Shown here in pieces: positions 53,301 through 61,412 of a DNA stretch of 64,000 nt. A program made the translations under genes and the position numbers. Below the pieces are notes generated by a model. The model searched no databases. It was not told the DNA's origin and worked only from the letters and a program-made list of their open reading frames with translations. Numbering within the stretch: position 1 is the first letter of the stretch; every line of letters begins with the position of its first letter. Origin of the DNA: Actinokineospora auranticolor (GTDB lineage: Bacteria; Actinomycetota; Actinomycetes; Mycobacteriales; Pseudonocardiaceae); NCBI RefSeq assembly GCF_002934265.1, contig NZ_PTIX01000003.1, forward strand, positions 124,001-188,000. The letters run 5' to 3'.

Positions 53301-54362
53301 GGCATCCACGTGATCGTGGCCGCCAACCGGTGGGCGGAGATCCGGCCCGCGCTCAAGGACCTGCTCGGCACCCGGTTCGAGCTGCGCCTCGGTGACCCGA
53401 GCGAGTCCGATGTGGACCGTCGGGTCGCGGTGAACGTGCCGTCCGGCAGGCCGGGCCGCGGTCTGTCGCGCGACAAGCTGCACTTCCTCACCGGCCTGCC
53501 GCGCGTCGACACCTCCAGCGACACCGAGACGGTGGCCGCCGGGGTGCAGGACGCGGTCGCCAAGATCAAGTCCGCCTGGCGCGGCCCCACCGCGCCGCGG
53601 GTCCGCCTGCTGCCGGAGCTGATGTCCTACGAGGACCTGCTGGCCATCGACGGGCACCGGGACAGCAGGCTGGTGCCGATCGGCGTCGACGAGAACGACC
53701 TGGCCCCGGTCTACCTCGACTTCGACGCCGAACCCCACTTCGTCGCCTTCGCCGACGGCGAGTCCGGCAAGACCAACCTGCTGCGCGTCATCGCGCGCGG
53801 CATCATGGACCGCTACGTCGCGAAGAAGGAAGCGGTCATCCTCCTGATCGACTACCGGCGCACCATGCTGGGCTTCGTCAACACCGACCACCTGATGGAG
53901 TACGCGGTCTCCTCCAACCAGCTGGGCAACGTGATCAAGACGGTCCGCGACTCGATGCTCAAGCGGCTCCCCGGGCCGAACGTGACGCAGGAGGAGCTGC
54001 GGAACCGGTCCTGGTGGAAGGGCCCCGAGCTGTTCGTCCTGGTCGACGACTACGACCTGGTGGCCCCGCAGGGGAACAACCCGCTGCAACCCCTGGCCGA
54101 GTTCCTCCCGCAGGCCAAGGACGTGGGCCTGCACGTCATCGCCGTCCGCCGCACCGGTGGCGCGAGCCGGGCGATGTTCGACCCGATCCTCGGCAAGCTC
54201 CGCGAGATCGCCAGCCCGGGTCTGGTCGGCAGCGGCAGCAAGGACGAGGGAAACCTGCTGGGCACGGTCAAGCCGTCCGCCATGCCCCCGGGCCGCGGCA
54301 CCCTGGTCAGCCGCAAGGTGGGCCAGTCCCTCATGCACATCGCCTGGATCTCCCCCGACTAA
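50367..54362 (+). CDS. eccC: Type VII secretion ATPase EccC
   Basis: 1331 residues, the motor of the ESX system as a single chain. Two membrane helices near 35-80, a DUF domain, then three FtsK/SpoIIIE ATPase domains. Walker A motifs are GATGSGKSE (483-491), GGPQSGKSM (842-850) and DGESGKT (1130-1136). Domain 1 has the Walker B region LVDFKGGATF. In this family domain 1 powers secretion and the last domain reads substrate signals. GTG start; AAGAGG is 11 bases upstream. A hairpin terminator follows. Confidence 0.97.
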   Translation: MSTLQFKRSPRLAAPRQPGGEVHLEPPPEVPRVIPGNIVMKLLPAVMIVASVGMMAFMFVVGGRQPTSLLFGGMFLMSTVGMMAGGMGGRGGGQKKAEMNEDRKDYLRYLGQMRDRAREAALEQRAALEWTHPDPQALWSIATSRRMWERRQSDSDFCHLRVGRGSQRLATRLVPPQTGPVDELEPIATLALRRFVRAHSIVPDLPIQVAIRGFAAVGVSGDRALARGLTRALLAQLVTFHSHDDVLIAVVTSGKAKAEWEWAKWLPHTQHPTMVDGIGQMRLMASSLAQVEQWLGDEIRDRQRFTRNSPPQPDQPQVVIIIDDGEVTHEEAVLLSEGKVGVTLIDLSETLGTLTARRGLRLVVEPDRLGARSASGVEWFAEPDTLTTAEAEALARKLSPYRVNTSVVDTADEEPLLSNPTLLELLGIPGDPMTFDVQHAWRPRPVRDRYRVPFGVGEHGQAVELDIKEAAMEGMGPHGLCIGATGSGKSEFLRTLVLGMLATHSSSTLNFVLVDFKGGATFLGLDDAPHVAATITNLQGDLTLVDRMRDALAGEMNRRQEALKNGGNFKNVWEYEKARENGADLDPLPALFIVVDEFSELLAAKPDFIDLFVAIGRLGRSLQMHMLLASQRLEEGKLRGLDSHLSYRIGLKTFSAAESRAAIGVPDAFELPSIPGSGYLKYDTSTMVRFKASYVSGPYRAAGGQVAGPAAAVTGDRRAKLFVPDYVEIPKEPEKPAEAPKPEVKPEGGTEVSELDVIVKRLENQGPGAHEVWLPPLNDPSSLDLLLPPLQLTEDRGLSPVGFFANGRLQVPLGIIDKPFEQRRDTLWADFSGAAGHAAIAGGPQSGKSMMLRTLIMSMALTHTPQEVQFYCVDLGGGTLGSLDGLPHVGGVAGRIDPDKVRRMIAEVTSLVTEREQRFRDLGVDSMTDFRNRKRRGEVQDDPFGDVFLVVDGWLNFRQEFEALEMQVVNLAAQGLSFGIHVIVAANRWAEIRPALKDLLGTRFELRLGDPSESDVDRRVAVNVPSGRPGRGLSRDKLHFLTGLPRVDTSSDTETVAAGVQDAVAKIKSAWRGPTAPRVRLLPELMSYEDLLAIDGHRDSRLVPIGVDENDLAPVYLDFDAEPHFVAFADGESGKTNLLRVIARGIMDRYVAKKEAVILLIDYRRTMLGFVNTDHLMEYAVSSNQLGNVIKTVRDSMLKRLPGPNVTQEELRNRSWWKGPELFVLVDDYDLVAPQGNNPLQPLAEFLPQAKDVGLHVIAVRRTGGASRAMFDPILGKLREIASPGLVGSGSKDEGNLLGTVKPSAMPPGRGTLVSRKVGQSLMHIAWISPD

Positions 54363-54379
54363 CCACCCCGCCACACCTC

Positions 54380-54417
54380 CGCGACCCGCCCCTGGCCACC
54401 GCCGGGGGCGGGTCGCG
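54380..54417 (+). terminator. eccC terminator
   Basis: A perfect 13-bp stem (54380-54392 with 54405-54417) and 12-base loop, 18 bases after eccC; CCTTCC follows. Confidence 0.7.
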
Positions 54418-54697
54418 CCTTCCGCCTCGGTGCGTGCCGTGGCTCATCCGTACCCGCGCTTGCCCGATCCGCCGAGATCGACGAATCGCCGGTTCGCCGG
54501 TTCGCCCTCCGCGCATTCGAGCAACGGAAATGATCATGATCGGGTTTCCGCATTCCGGTAGCTCGATGGCGGGAACCATTCCGCCACCCGTTGGTGATCA
54601 ATGGTTGCCGCCCCGCCCCCGGAAGCGCCATTCGCGAGAACGGGTGGAGGATGGGGGCGGTCAGGGCCTACGAGTGGAACCGGGGCGGGTTGTGGCG
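54418..54697. other. Region before the Hsp70-like gene
   Basis: 280 bases without a supported gene. An AT-richer patch (54530-54545, AAATGATCATGATC) may hold a promoter, but I see no clear -35/-10 pair. Confidence 0.35.
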
Positions 54698-56485
54698 GTG
54701 CGGGTGGCGGTCGACTTCGGGACGTCCAGCACGTGTGTCGCCCTGTCCGTGGACGAGCGGGAACCGCAGGTGGTGGTCGTCGACGGGGGGCCGTTGTTCG
54801 CCTCCGCCGTGTGGGCGGGTGCCAACGGCGCGTTGTTCGTGGGGGCCGAGGCGGAGCGGCAGGCGGCCCTCGACCCGTCGCGCTACGAGCCGCACCCGAA
54901 GCGGCGGGTCGATGACGGGCAGCTGTTGCTCGGTGACGTCGTCGTGTCGGTCGAGGCGGTGTTCCGGGCGGTGCTGACCCGGGCCGTCGACGAGGCCCGG
55001 CGGGTGGCGGGTGGCGCGCCGGTCGACCAGCTGGTGCTCACCCACCCCGCCGACTGGGGCGGCACCCGCACCCAGGTCCTGCGCCGCGCCGCGACCGGGT
55101 TGGCGGCCCGGCTCGAGCTGGTGCCGGAACCGGTCGCCGCCGCCGTCTTCCACGCCGCGAACTTCCGGCCGCGCCGACCGGACCCGCCCGCGCCCGCGAC
55201 CGGTCCGATCCCGCAACCCCCGGCGCCGTGGAACACCCAGCGGCCCCAGCGGGTCGCGCAGCCGTGGGGTGTCCCCCGGGGCGGCCAGGAGGGCGACGCG
55301 GTCGCCGTGCTCGACCTCGGCGGCGGCACGGTGGACGTCAGCGTCGTCCAGGCCCGGCCCGCGTCCTTCGCGCGTCCCGCCTCCTTCTACGTCCTGGACA
55401 CCAAGGGCAATCCCGACTTCGGCGGCGCCGACATCGACCAGGCCATCATGGACCACCTCGGCGCCGCCGCCGCCGATCCCGCTGCCTGGCAAGCGCTTGC
55501 CGAGGGGCGCGACCTGGTCGACCGGCGGCGCAGGCGGGTGCTGCGGCAGGACATCCGCAACGCCAAGGAAACGCTCTCCCGCCACCCCTACACCGACATC
55601 CCGCTCCCGCCACCGTTCCACGACGCCCACCTCACCCGCGACGACCTGGAACGCCTGATCGCCCACCAGGTCTCCGCCGCCGCCGACCTCACCACCGCCG
55701 CCATCCGCGAGTCCGGTGTCACCCCCGGTCAGCTGTCGGGGGTCTTCCTCGTCGGCGGCTCCAGCCGGATCCCGATGGTCGCCCGCCTCGTCGCCGAGCG
55801 CACCGGCGTCGTGCCCGTGACCCTGGACCAACCCGAGACCGTCGTCGCCCGGGGTGCCTTGCGGGCCGTCAAAGTGGACGACGCGCCGCGGCCCGCGCCC
55901 AGGGCCGTCGTCCCGCCGCCGCCCCCACCTCCCGCGCCCGTCAAGCAGCCGAAGCGGAAAGCGCCCATCTTCATCGCTGCCGCGGTCGCCGTCGTCGCGG
56001 CCGGTGTGGCGGCCTTCTTCCTCATCCCCGCGGGCGAGCAGGATCCCGGTCGCTACGTGGACAGCTACCAGTACCGCTTCGCCCTCCCCGACGGTTGGCG
56101 GCAGACCGGCGGCAACCCGAACCTGCTGCGCACCGAGATCAAACCCATCGGCGCCGAGCGCGGGGCCGACCTGCTGATCGTGCAGGAGCGGCAGCTCAGC
56201 TTCGACAGCGGCGCCGAGCGGGACCGCGCCGTCTCCCGGCTGCGCGAGGACTACGCGAAGGGCGGGCAGGCGTTCTCCGGCTTCACCGAGCAGACCAGCT
56301 TCGGCGGCCGCAACGTCATCTACTACCGCGAGTCGTTGCCCGCGGACAACGCGACCGTGGAGTGGTACGTCCTGCTGCAAGGTAGGTTCCAGGTGAGCGT
56401 CGGCTGCCAGTACACCCCGGACGGCCGTGACGCCGTGCAGAGCGCGTGTGGGACCGTGGTGCGGTCGCTGGTCGTGACCGGCTGA
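54698..56485 (+). CDS. Hsp70-like type VII secretion-associated protein (Rv3446c type)
   Basis: 595 residues from GTG 54698 (GTGs at 54692, 54674 and 54644 are also possible). An actin-like ATPase of Hsp70 type: VAVDFGTSSTCVAL (phosphate 1), VLDLGGGTVDVSVV (phosphate 2), VFLVGGSSRIPMV (adenosine). It lacks the peptide-binding half of DnaK; a Pro-rich linker, one membrane helix (about 424-446) and an outer domain follow. The same layout and place (between eccC and the esx pair) is known for Rv3446c in ESX-4. The role is unknown, perhaps substrate handling at the membrane. Confidence 0.85.
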   Translation: MRVAVDFGTSSTCVALSVDEREPQVVVVDGGPLFASAVWAGANGALFVGAEAERQAALDPSRYEPHPKRRVDDGQLLLGDVVVSVEAVFRAVLTRAVDEARRVAGGAPVDQLVLTHPADWGGTRTQVLRRAATGLAARLELVPEPVAAAVFHAANFRPRRPDPPAPATGPIPQPPAPWNTQRPQRVAQPWGVPRGGQEGDAVAVLDLGGGTVDVSVVQARPASFARPASFYVLDTKGNPDFGGADIDQAIMDHLGAAAADPAAWQALAEGRDLVDRRRRRVLRQDIRNAKETLSRHPYTDIPLPPPFHDAHLTRDDLERLIAHQVSAAADLTTAAIRESGVTPGQLSGVFLVGGSSRIPMVARLVAERTGVVPVTLDQPETVVARGALRAVKVDDAPRPAPRAVVPPPPPPPAPVKQPKRKAPIFIAAAVAVVAAGVAAFFLIPAGEQDPGRYVDSYQYRFALPDGWRQTGGNPNLLRTEIKPIGAERGADLLIVQERQLSFDSGAERDRAVSRLREDYAKGGQAFSGFTEQTSFGGRNVIYYRESLPADNATVEWYVLLQGRFQVSVGCQYTPDGRDAVQSACGTVVRSLVVTG

Positions 56486-56511
56486 GCGGTATCGGGTTGG
56501 GAGGCGGGGCG

Positions 56512-56760
56512 ATGACCGGACCGAACCAGGGTTTCGCGGACGCGGTGGCGCGCTTCCGGGCCGAGTTGGACGCCGCGGTGACCCGCGCCCGCCGCGCGTC
56601 GGCCGAGGGCCGCGAGCTGAGCGCGGCGTTCCGCCGGGACGTGCACCGGCACGCCTCCCGGCAGTCCGCCGTCGACGAGCAGGCCCCCCGGCCGGTCGCC
56701 CCGCACGACCCCGACGACGACGACTTCTCGCAGCACCAGATCCTCTTCCACGGGGGCTGA
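56512..56760 (+). CDS. Small protein of the ESX operon
   Basis: 82 residues, not recognised. Helical and charged (FADAVARFRAELDAAVTRARRASAEGREL), ending in acidic DPDDDDFSQHQILFHGG. It follows the Hsp70-like gene by 26 bases with GGAGGCGGGGCG before the ATG. Likely cotranscribed. Confidence 0.65.
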   Translation: MTGPNQGFADAVARFRAELDAAVTRARRASAEGRELSAAFRRDVHRHASRQSAVDEQAPRPVAPHDPDDDDFSQHQILFHGG

Positions 56761-56889
56761 CCTGCGGCGATCGTTCACCAACGGGAACCGCCGACGACAT
56801 CGTCACACCCGTCAAACACCGTCCCACCTGCGGGTTCCGGCCGGGACCGTTAACGGGAGCAACGACATCGCGGCAACCGCCACCGAGGC

Positions 56890-56916
56890 GGAACCAAACC
56901 TGGCAGGGTCTTCGTC
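56890..56916 (+). promoter_or_regulatory. ECF-type promoter candidate before the esx pair
   Basis: GGAACC (56890-56895), 17 bases, CGTC (56913-56916), 63 bases before the WXG100 start. Matches the pattern at 41713. Confidence 0.35.
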
Positions 56917-56978
56917 GTAAGCGGCGTACACAACGAAGAACGTGTGCGACCCAACCACAAGCCAGGGGGTTTCTCCCG

Positions 56979-57290
56979 ATGTCCGGTTACGGAATCACGC
57001 CAGAAGAGATGGCCAAGGCCGCTACCGACGTTGACAACGTCAACGAGGAGAGCCGCAACGCGCTGGGCTCGCTGCGCAACAACCTCACGCCGCTGCACGA
57101 CAACTGGCAGGGTCAGGCCAGCGCCGCGTTCGCCACCCTCATGCAGCGCTTCGACGACGACGCCCGCAAGCTGCACGACGCGCTGCAGGGCATCTCCGAG
57201 CAGCTCAAGGCCAGCAACACGGCCTACGTCCAGCAGGAAGAGGCCGCGTCCTCCTCGCTGACCAACATCAGCAACGTCCTCGGCGGCTGA
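56979..57290 (+). CDS. WXG100 protein, EsxU position
   Basis: 103 residues. Two helices joined by the W-Q-G turn (LTPLHDNWQGQASAAFATLMQRFDDDARKLHDAL) are the WXG100 signature; it ends near LTNISNVLGG. Such proteins leave the cell as folded dimers through ESX. With the next gene it forms the esx pair next to rplM, as esxU-esxT do in mycobacteria. Confidence 0.92.
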   Translation: MSGYGITPEEMAKAATDVDNVNEESRNALGSLRNNLTPLHDNWQGQASAAFATLMQRFDDDARKLHDALQGISEQLKASNTAYVQQEEAASSSLTNISNVLGG

Positions 57291-57349
57291 TTTCCGTTCG
57301 GCGCAAGCCTTCTTCTTCACCCCCCGCAAAGACTTAGGGAGTCACCGCA

Positions 57350-57646
57350 ATGCCTAACGGCGACATCATCAAGGTCAATTTCGCCGAGGTCGCCAACGCG
57401 GCCCAGTCGATCACCTCCACCTCGGGTCAGCTGGAGACCCTGCTGGGCGACCTCAAGTCGCGCCTGGCCCCGCTGCGCGCCGGCTACACCGGCCAGGCCG
57501 CGGAGCTGTGGGACGCCAAGCAGCGCGAGTGGGACGCCGCCTACGACGACCTGAAGCAGGTCCTGGGCTCCATCGGTACCGCCGTGCGCCAGTCCGGCGA
57601 GAACTACCAGGAGACCGAGAGCGCGAACGCCAGCCGCTGGGCGTGA
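57350..57646 (+). CDS. WXG100 protein, EsxT position
   Basis: 98 residues, the likely partner of the preceding protein. The turn reads L-R-A-G-Y-T-G-Q, so the usual Trp is Tyr. YQETESANASRW at the end resembles the YxxxD/E export motif. ATG follows TTAGGGAG. A strong terminator is 17 bases downstream. Confidence 0.9.
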   Translation: MPNGDIIKVNFAEVANAAQSITSTSGQLETLLGDLKSRLAPLRAGYTGQAAELWDAKQREWDAAYDDLKQVLGSIGTAVRQSGENYQETESANASRWA

Positions 57647-57663
57647 GTCACCGCCAGTGGTCA

Positions 57664-57704
57664 CCGAGGCCCCCGGGAGCAGCTCCCGGGGGCCTCGGCT
57701 TTTC
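57664..57704 (+). terminator. Terminator after the esx pair
   Basis: A perfect 16-bp stem (57664-57679 with 57683-57698), CAG loop, then CTTTTCC. Confidence 0.85.
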
Positions 57705-57779
57705 CTTGTCGCACAGTCGGTTCCGAGCATCGGCTATCGGGCGCGACCCCGATGGGGGTGCCAGGCTTGGAGTGTCCTC

Positions 57780-57788
57780 TGTGGACAA
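57780..57788 (-). promoter_or_regulatory. DnaA-box-like site
   Basis: TGTGGACAA, the reverse of TTGTCCACA, in the gene-free region after the esx pair. Confidence 0.35.
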
Positions 57789-57849
57789 GTCAGGGTGATC
57801 GGGTGAGCGCGGGCCGGTAGTCGCCCGCCGGTGCGTCGCCCCGGGGGAC

Positions 57850-58250
57850 GTCGATGACGTGATGGAGCGCCCAGCCCTTTCGGTCGGGCATTCGCGCTGT
57901 GCCAAGGAGGATGGCACTTCGGCGACCTGGACTCCCTGTGGCTCAACGAATTCCGCGACTTCGCCGAACGGCACCGCGGGCTCTCCGCGCTCGACCGCGA
58001 CGACCGGCTGCTGCGCTCCGGCCGCGGCGCCGAGCCGGTGCCGCGGCCGGTCGAGCTGGTCGACCGGTTCCCGCACGACGAACGCGTGGCCGCGCGGCTC
58101 GTGTCCGCCGCGCTACCCTCGACGGCCGCCAGGGCGACGCGCGGGACTGCACCGGCCGCGCCGAACAGCTCGCCGCGCTGGACCGGTTCCGGTCGTCCGG
58201 GGAGAGCGCGCCCCCGTCGGTAGTGATCATCACCGGGACGGCGGGCCGCC
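57850..58250 (+). pseudogene. Possible frameshifted gene remnant
   Basis: Two frames read like protein in turn. First WHFGDLDSLWLNEFRDFAERHRGL then LSALDRDDRLLRSGRGAEPV (about 57913-58110), then after a shift ARDCTGRAEQLAALDRFRSSG (about 58140-58200). No complete start-to-stop gene joins them. The family is not recognised. It may be a decayed gene or chance. Confidence 0.3.
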
Positions 58251-58569
58251 TGATCTTGATCACCAGCCGCAACCGGCCGCCTCCCTGCTCGTCCGTGACG
58301 ATGCCCACCTCACCCCGGCCGCGTCTGTCGCCCGGCCGGGCGGGGGAGCCCGGCTCGCCGTGCCGGACCGCGGCCTCGGGTGACCGAGTGTGCTCGGATC
58401 GTTACTCAGCAGTGAATGGCCGATGGTGATCGAAAGCACAATCGCGGTCACCCGGTAGTGGTGGCTCGGCGGTCCGCGGCCGGTGGCTACCATTGCCCAA
58501 CACCCGGGCCGGTCAGCCGGAACCTGACCTGCGCCGGGCCAGTTCACAGCCGTCAGGCTGGGGGCTGTT

Positions 58570-58598
58570 TTGACCCTCCAACACCCACCCGGTATCTT
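58570..58598 (+). promoter_or_regulatory. rplM promoter (TTGACC-N17-TATCTT)
   Basis: TTGACC at 58570-58575 and TATCTT at 58593-58598, identical hexamers to the rpsL promoter. Confidence 0.65.
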
Positions 58599-58629
58599 CT
58601 TACGTTGTTGTGCGGCGCGGGGCGTAAAG

Positions 58630-58694
58630 CTCGACTGGTCGAACGCGAGTCGAGCCGCGTTGCGCGCCCCTGTACGACCCGCGTCGTACAGGGG
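58630..58694 (+). promoter_or_regulatory. Structured rplM leader
   Basis: Two hairpins lie between promoter and start: 7 bp (58630-58636 with 58648-58654) and a perfect 12 bp (58667-58678 with 58683-58694, loop CCGC). A possible L13-binding autoregulatory leader (inference). Confidence 0.5.
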
Positions 58695-58743
58695 TGAGGC
58701 CCGCACAGGTACCCATGACGCATGTTGACGATGAGGTAGCTCC

Positions 58744-59187
58744 GTGCCCACGTACAGCCCTAAGCCCGGCGAAGTCGAACGCGCCTGGCACGTGATCGAC
58801 GCCGAGGACGTGGTGCTCGGTCGTCTCGCCACGCATGTCGCCACGCTGCTGCGCGGCAAGCACAAGCCCACCTACGCCCCCCACGTGGACACCGGCGACT
58901 TCGTCGTCATCGTCAACGCCGAGAAGGTCGTCCTGACCGGCAACAAGCGGGACCAGGCGTTCGCCTACCGGCACAGCGGCTACCCGGGCGGTCTGCGCAA
59001 GCAGTCCTTCGGCGAGCTGCTCGACACCCGCCCCGACCGGCTGCTGGAGAAGGTCGTCAAGGGCATGCTGCCGAAGAACAAGCTCGGCCGCGCCCAGGGC
59101 AAGAAGCTCAAGGTCTACGCAGGCCCGGAGCACCCGCACGCCGCCCAGCAGCCCACGCCGTTCGAGATTGCGAAGGTCGCCAAGTGA
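58744..59187 (+). CDS. rplM: 50S ribosomal protein L13
   Basis: L13 (147 residues) is an early 50S assembly protein. [28 protein letters not shown] and [21 protein letters not shown] are diagnostic. GTG start; GATGAGGTAGCTCC lies before it. Its stop overlaps the rpsI start by four bases. Confidence 0.98.
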   Translation: MPTYSPKPGEVERAWHVIDAEDVVLGRLATHVATLLRGKHKPTYAPHVDTGDFVVIVNAEKVVLTGNKRDQAFAYRHSGYPGGLRKQSFGELLDTRPDRLLEKVVKGMLPKNKLGRAQGKKLKVYAGPEHPHAAQQPTPFEIAKVAK

Positions 59188-59729
59188 GTGAGGACGTCGT
59201 GACCCCCGAGGTCGATGACACCGCCGAGAACACCGAGGCCGTGGACACCGACGTCTACACCTCCGAGTCGCCCGAGTTCGACGCCGAGGTCGAGGCCGGT
59301 ACCGACGAGGAGCCCGCCGCTCCCGCGCTGCCCCACCTGACCGCCGAGACCGCGCAGACGGTCGGCCGGCGCAAGGAGGCCGTGGTCCGCGTCCGGATCC
59401 AGCCCGGCTCCGGCAAGTTCCTCCTCAACGGCAAGTCGCTCGAGGAGTACTTCCCGAACAAGGTGCACCAGCAGCTCATCCGCGAGCCCCTGGTGGTCGT
59501 GGAGAAGCCCGAGTCCTTCGACATCCGGGCGAACCTGCACGGCGGCGGCATCACCGGCCAGGCCGGTGCGCTGCGCCTGGCGATCGCCCGCGCGCTGATC
59601 GAGCTGGACAGCGAGGACCGCCCGGTCCTGAAGAAGGCGGGCTTCCTGACCCGCGACCCGCGGGCCAAGGAGCGGAAGAAGTACGGCCTGAAGAAGGCCC
59701 GCAAGGCGCCGCAGTACAGCAAGCGCTGA
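59184..59729 (+). CDS. rpsI: 30S ribosomal protein S9
   Basis: S9 (181 residues) reaches the P-site tRNA with its C-terminal tail, here RKAPQYSKR. The family core starts at about residue 60 ([30 protein letters not shown]); the first ~55 residues are an acidic extension usual in actinobacteria. GTG overlaps the rplM stop. Confidence 0.98.
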   Translation: MSEDVVTPEVDDTAENTEAVDTDVYTSESPEFDAEVEAGTDEEPAAPALPHLTAETAQTVGRRKEAVVRVRIQPGSGKFLLNGKSLEEYFPNKVHQQLIREPLVVVEKPESFDIRANLHGGGITGQAGALRLAIARALIELDSEDRPVLKKAGFLTRDPRAKERKKYGLKKARKAPQYSKR

Positions 59730-59747
59730 CCTGCGCCCAGGCACACA

Positions 59748-59801
59748 CCAGCGGGAGCGGCACGTTCGACCTTCGAACAGGCCGCTCCCGCTGGTCGTTT
59801 T
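59748..59801 (+). terminator. rplM-rpsI terminator
   Basis: Outer 14-bp stem (59748-59761 with 59781-59794), inner 6-bp stem (59764-59769 with 59773-59778) and a TCGTTTT tail. Confidence 0.8.
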
Positions 59802-59890
59802 CCACCCGGTAGTCCCACCGGTCCCACTGGTCGACCCCCGCCCTGTCACCCACACGCTCCCCAATCCCCACACGCGGAGGTTCCAAGTCC

Positions 59891-61228
59891 ATGGCACGAC
59901 TGTTCGGCACCGATGGAGTGCGTGGTCTCGCCAACTCCGACCTGACGCCGGAGCTGGTGCTCAAGGTGGCCGCCTCGGCCGCGCGGGTGCTCGCCCGCCC
60001 CGGTGACGGCGCGCGCCGACCGGTCGCCGTCGTCGGCCGCGACCCGCGGGCCAGCGGCGAGATGCTGCAGGCCGCGGTGTGCGCCGGGCTGGCCGCGGCC
60101 GGTGTCGACGTCATGCAGGTGGGCGTGCTGCCCACCCCGGGCGTGGCGTTCCTGGTCGGCGACCTGGACGCCGACCTCGGCGTGATGATCTCCGCGTCGC
60201 ACAACCCGATGCCCGACAACGGCATCAAGTTCTTCACCTCCGGCGGGCACAAGCTCTCCGACGCGCTGGAGGACGAGATCGAGGCGGGTCTGGACAGCGC
60301 CGCCGAGCGGCCGACCGGTGCCGCCGTCGGCCGGGTCTACGACGTCGCCGACGCGCACGACCGCTACGTCGCGCACCTGCTGGCCGCCACCCCGAACCGC
60401 CTCGACGGCCTCAAGGTCGTGGTGGACTGCGCCAACGGCGCCGCGTGGGCCACCGCGCCCCGGGCCTACCGGGAGGCGGGCGCCGAGGTCATCGCCATGC
60501 ACGCGCTGCCGGACGGCGTCAACATCAACGAGGCCTGCGGCTCCACGCACCTCGACGACCTGCGCGCCGCCGTGCTCCGCGAGGGCGCCGACCTGGGCAT
60601 CGCCCACGACGGCGACGCCGACCGCTGCCTGGCCGTGGACGCCGCGGGCGAGGTCGTCGACGGCGACCAGATCATGGCCGTGCTGGCCCTGGCCATGCGC
60701 GACGCGGGCGAGCTGACCGAGGACAGCTTCGTGGTGACCGTGATGAGCAACCTCGGGCTGCACGTGGCCATGCGCGACCTGGGTGTGAAGCTGCGCACGA
60801 CCGCCGTCGGCGACCGGTACGTGCTGGAGGAGCTGCGCGCCACCGGCCTGGCCCTGGGCGGCGAGCAGTCCGGCCACGTCCTGCTCCCCGGCCACGCCAC
60901 CACCGGCGACGGCCTGCTGACCGCGATCCGCCTGATGGCCCGGGTCGCCGACACCGGCAAGCCCCTGGCGGAGCTGGCGGCGGCGATGACGAAGATGCCG
61001 CAGGTGCTGGTCAACGTCCGGGTGGCGGACAAGGCCGCCGTCGCGGCGTCCCCCGAGGTGAGCGCGGCGGTCGTCGAGGTCGAGACCGAACTCGGCGACA
61101 CGGGCCGGGTGCTGCTGCGACCGTCGGGCACGGAGCAGCTGGTCCGGGTGATGGTCGAGGCGCCGACGCAGGAGGCCGCCCAAGGCGCGGCCGACCGCCT
61201 GGCCGCCGTCGTCGCGACCGCGAGCTGA
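59891..61228 (+). CDS. glmM: Phosphoglucosamine mutase
   Basis: GlmM (445 residues) converts glucosamine-6-phosphate to glucosamine-1-phosphate for peptidoglycan precursors. [12 protein letters not shown] opens it; the phosphoserine is S103 in [13 protein letters not shown]; metal site HDGDADRCL; sugar loop GEQSGH; phosphate loop [15 protein letters not shown] behind CGGAGG. Its place after rpsI is the mycobacterial order. Confidence 0.98.
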   Translation: MARLFGTDGVRGLANSDLTPELVLKVAASAARVLARPGDGARRPVAVVGRDPRASGEMLQAAVCAGLAAAGVDVMQVGVLPTPGVAFLVGDLDADLGVMISASHNPMPDNGIKFFTSGGHKLSDALEDEIEAGLDSAAERPTGAAVGRVYDVADAHDRYVAHLLAATPNRLDGLKVVVDCANGAAWATAPRAYREAGAEVIAMHALPDGVNINEACGSTHLDDLRAAVLREGADLGIAHDGDADRCLAVDAAGEVVDGDQIMAVLALAMRDAGELTEDSFVVTVMSNLGLHVAMRDLGVKLRTTAVGDRYVLEELRATGLALGGEQSGHVLLPGHATTGDGLLTAIRLMARVADTGKPLAELAAAMTKMPQVLVNVRVADKAAVAASPEVSAAVVEVETELGDTGRVLLRPSGTEQLVRVMVEAPTQEAAQGAADRLAAVVATAS

Positions 61229-61244
61229 GCTGACGCGGGCAGCC

Positions 61245-61279
61245 CCGCCCGGTTGCCCACCTCACCGGTGACCGGGCGG
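61245..61279 (+). terminator. Hairpin after glmM
   Basis: A 9-bp stem (61245-61253 with 61271-61279) with a 17-base loop, 17 bases after the stop. No T-run. Confidence 0.5.
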
Positions 61280-61412
61280 TGGATGCCGCCGTTCGCCAGT
61301 CCCGAAAGGGTGGTCCTCGGTACATTTCTCTTTGCGTAAGTGACGGCACCGCAGGTCAGCGGTTCGCGTCCAAGGCGTGGACAGGTCGAGGGGAAACCTC
61401 CAAGGGGGAGCG

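Noticed and set aside
57859-58429. A complete gene upstream of rplM
   Set aside because: No single frame joins start, protein-like sequence and stop; at best a remnant.
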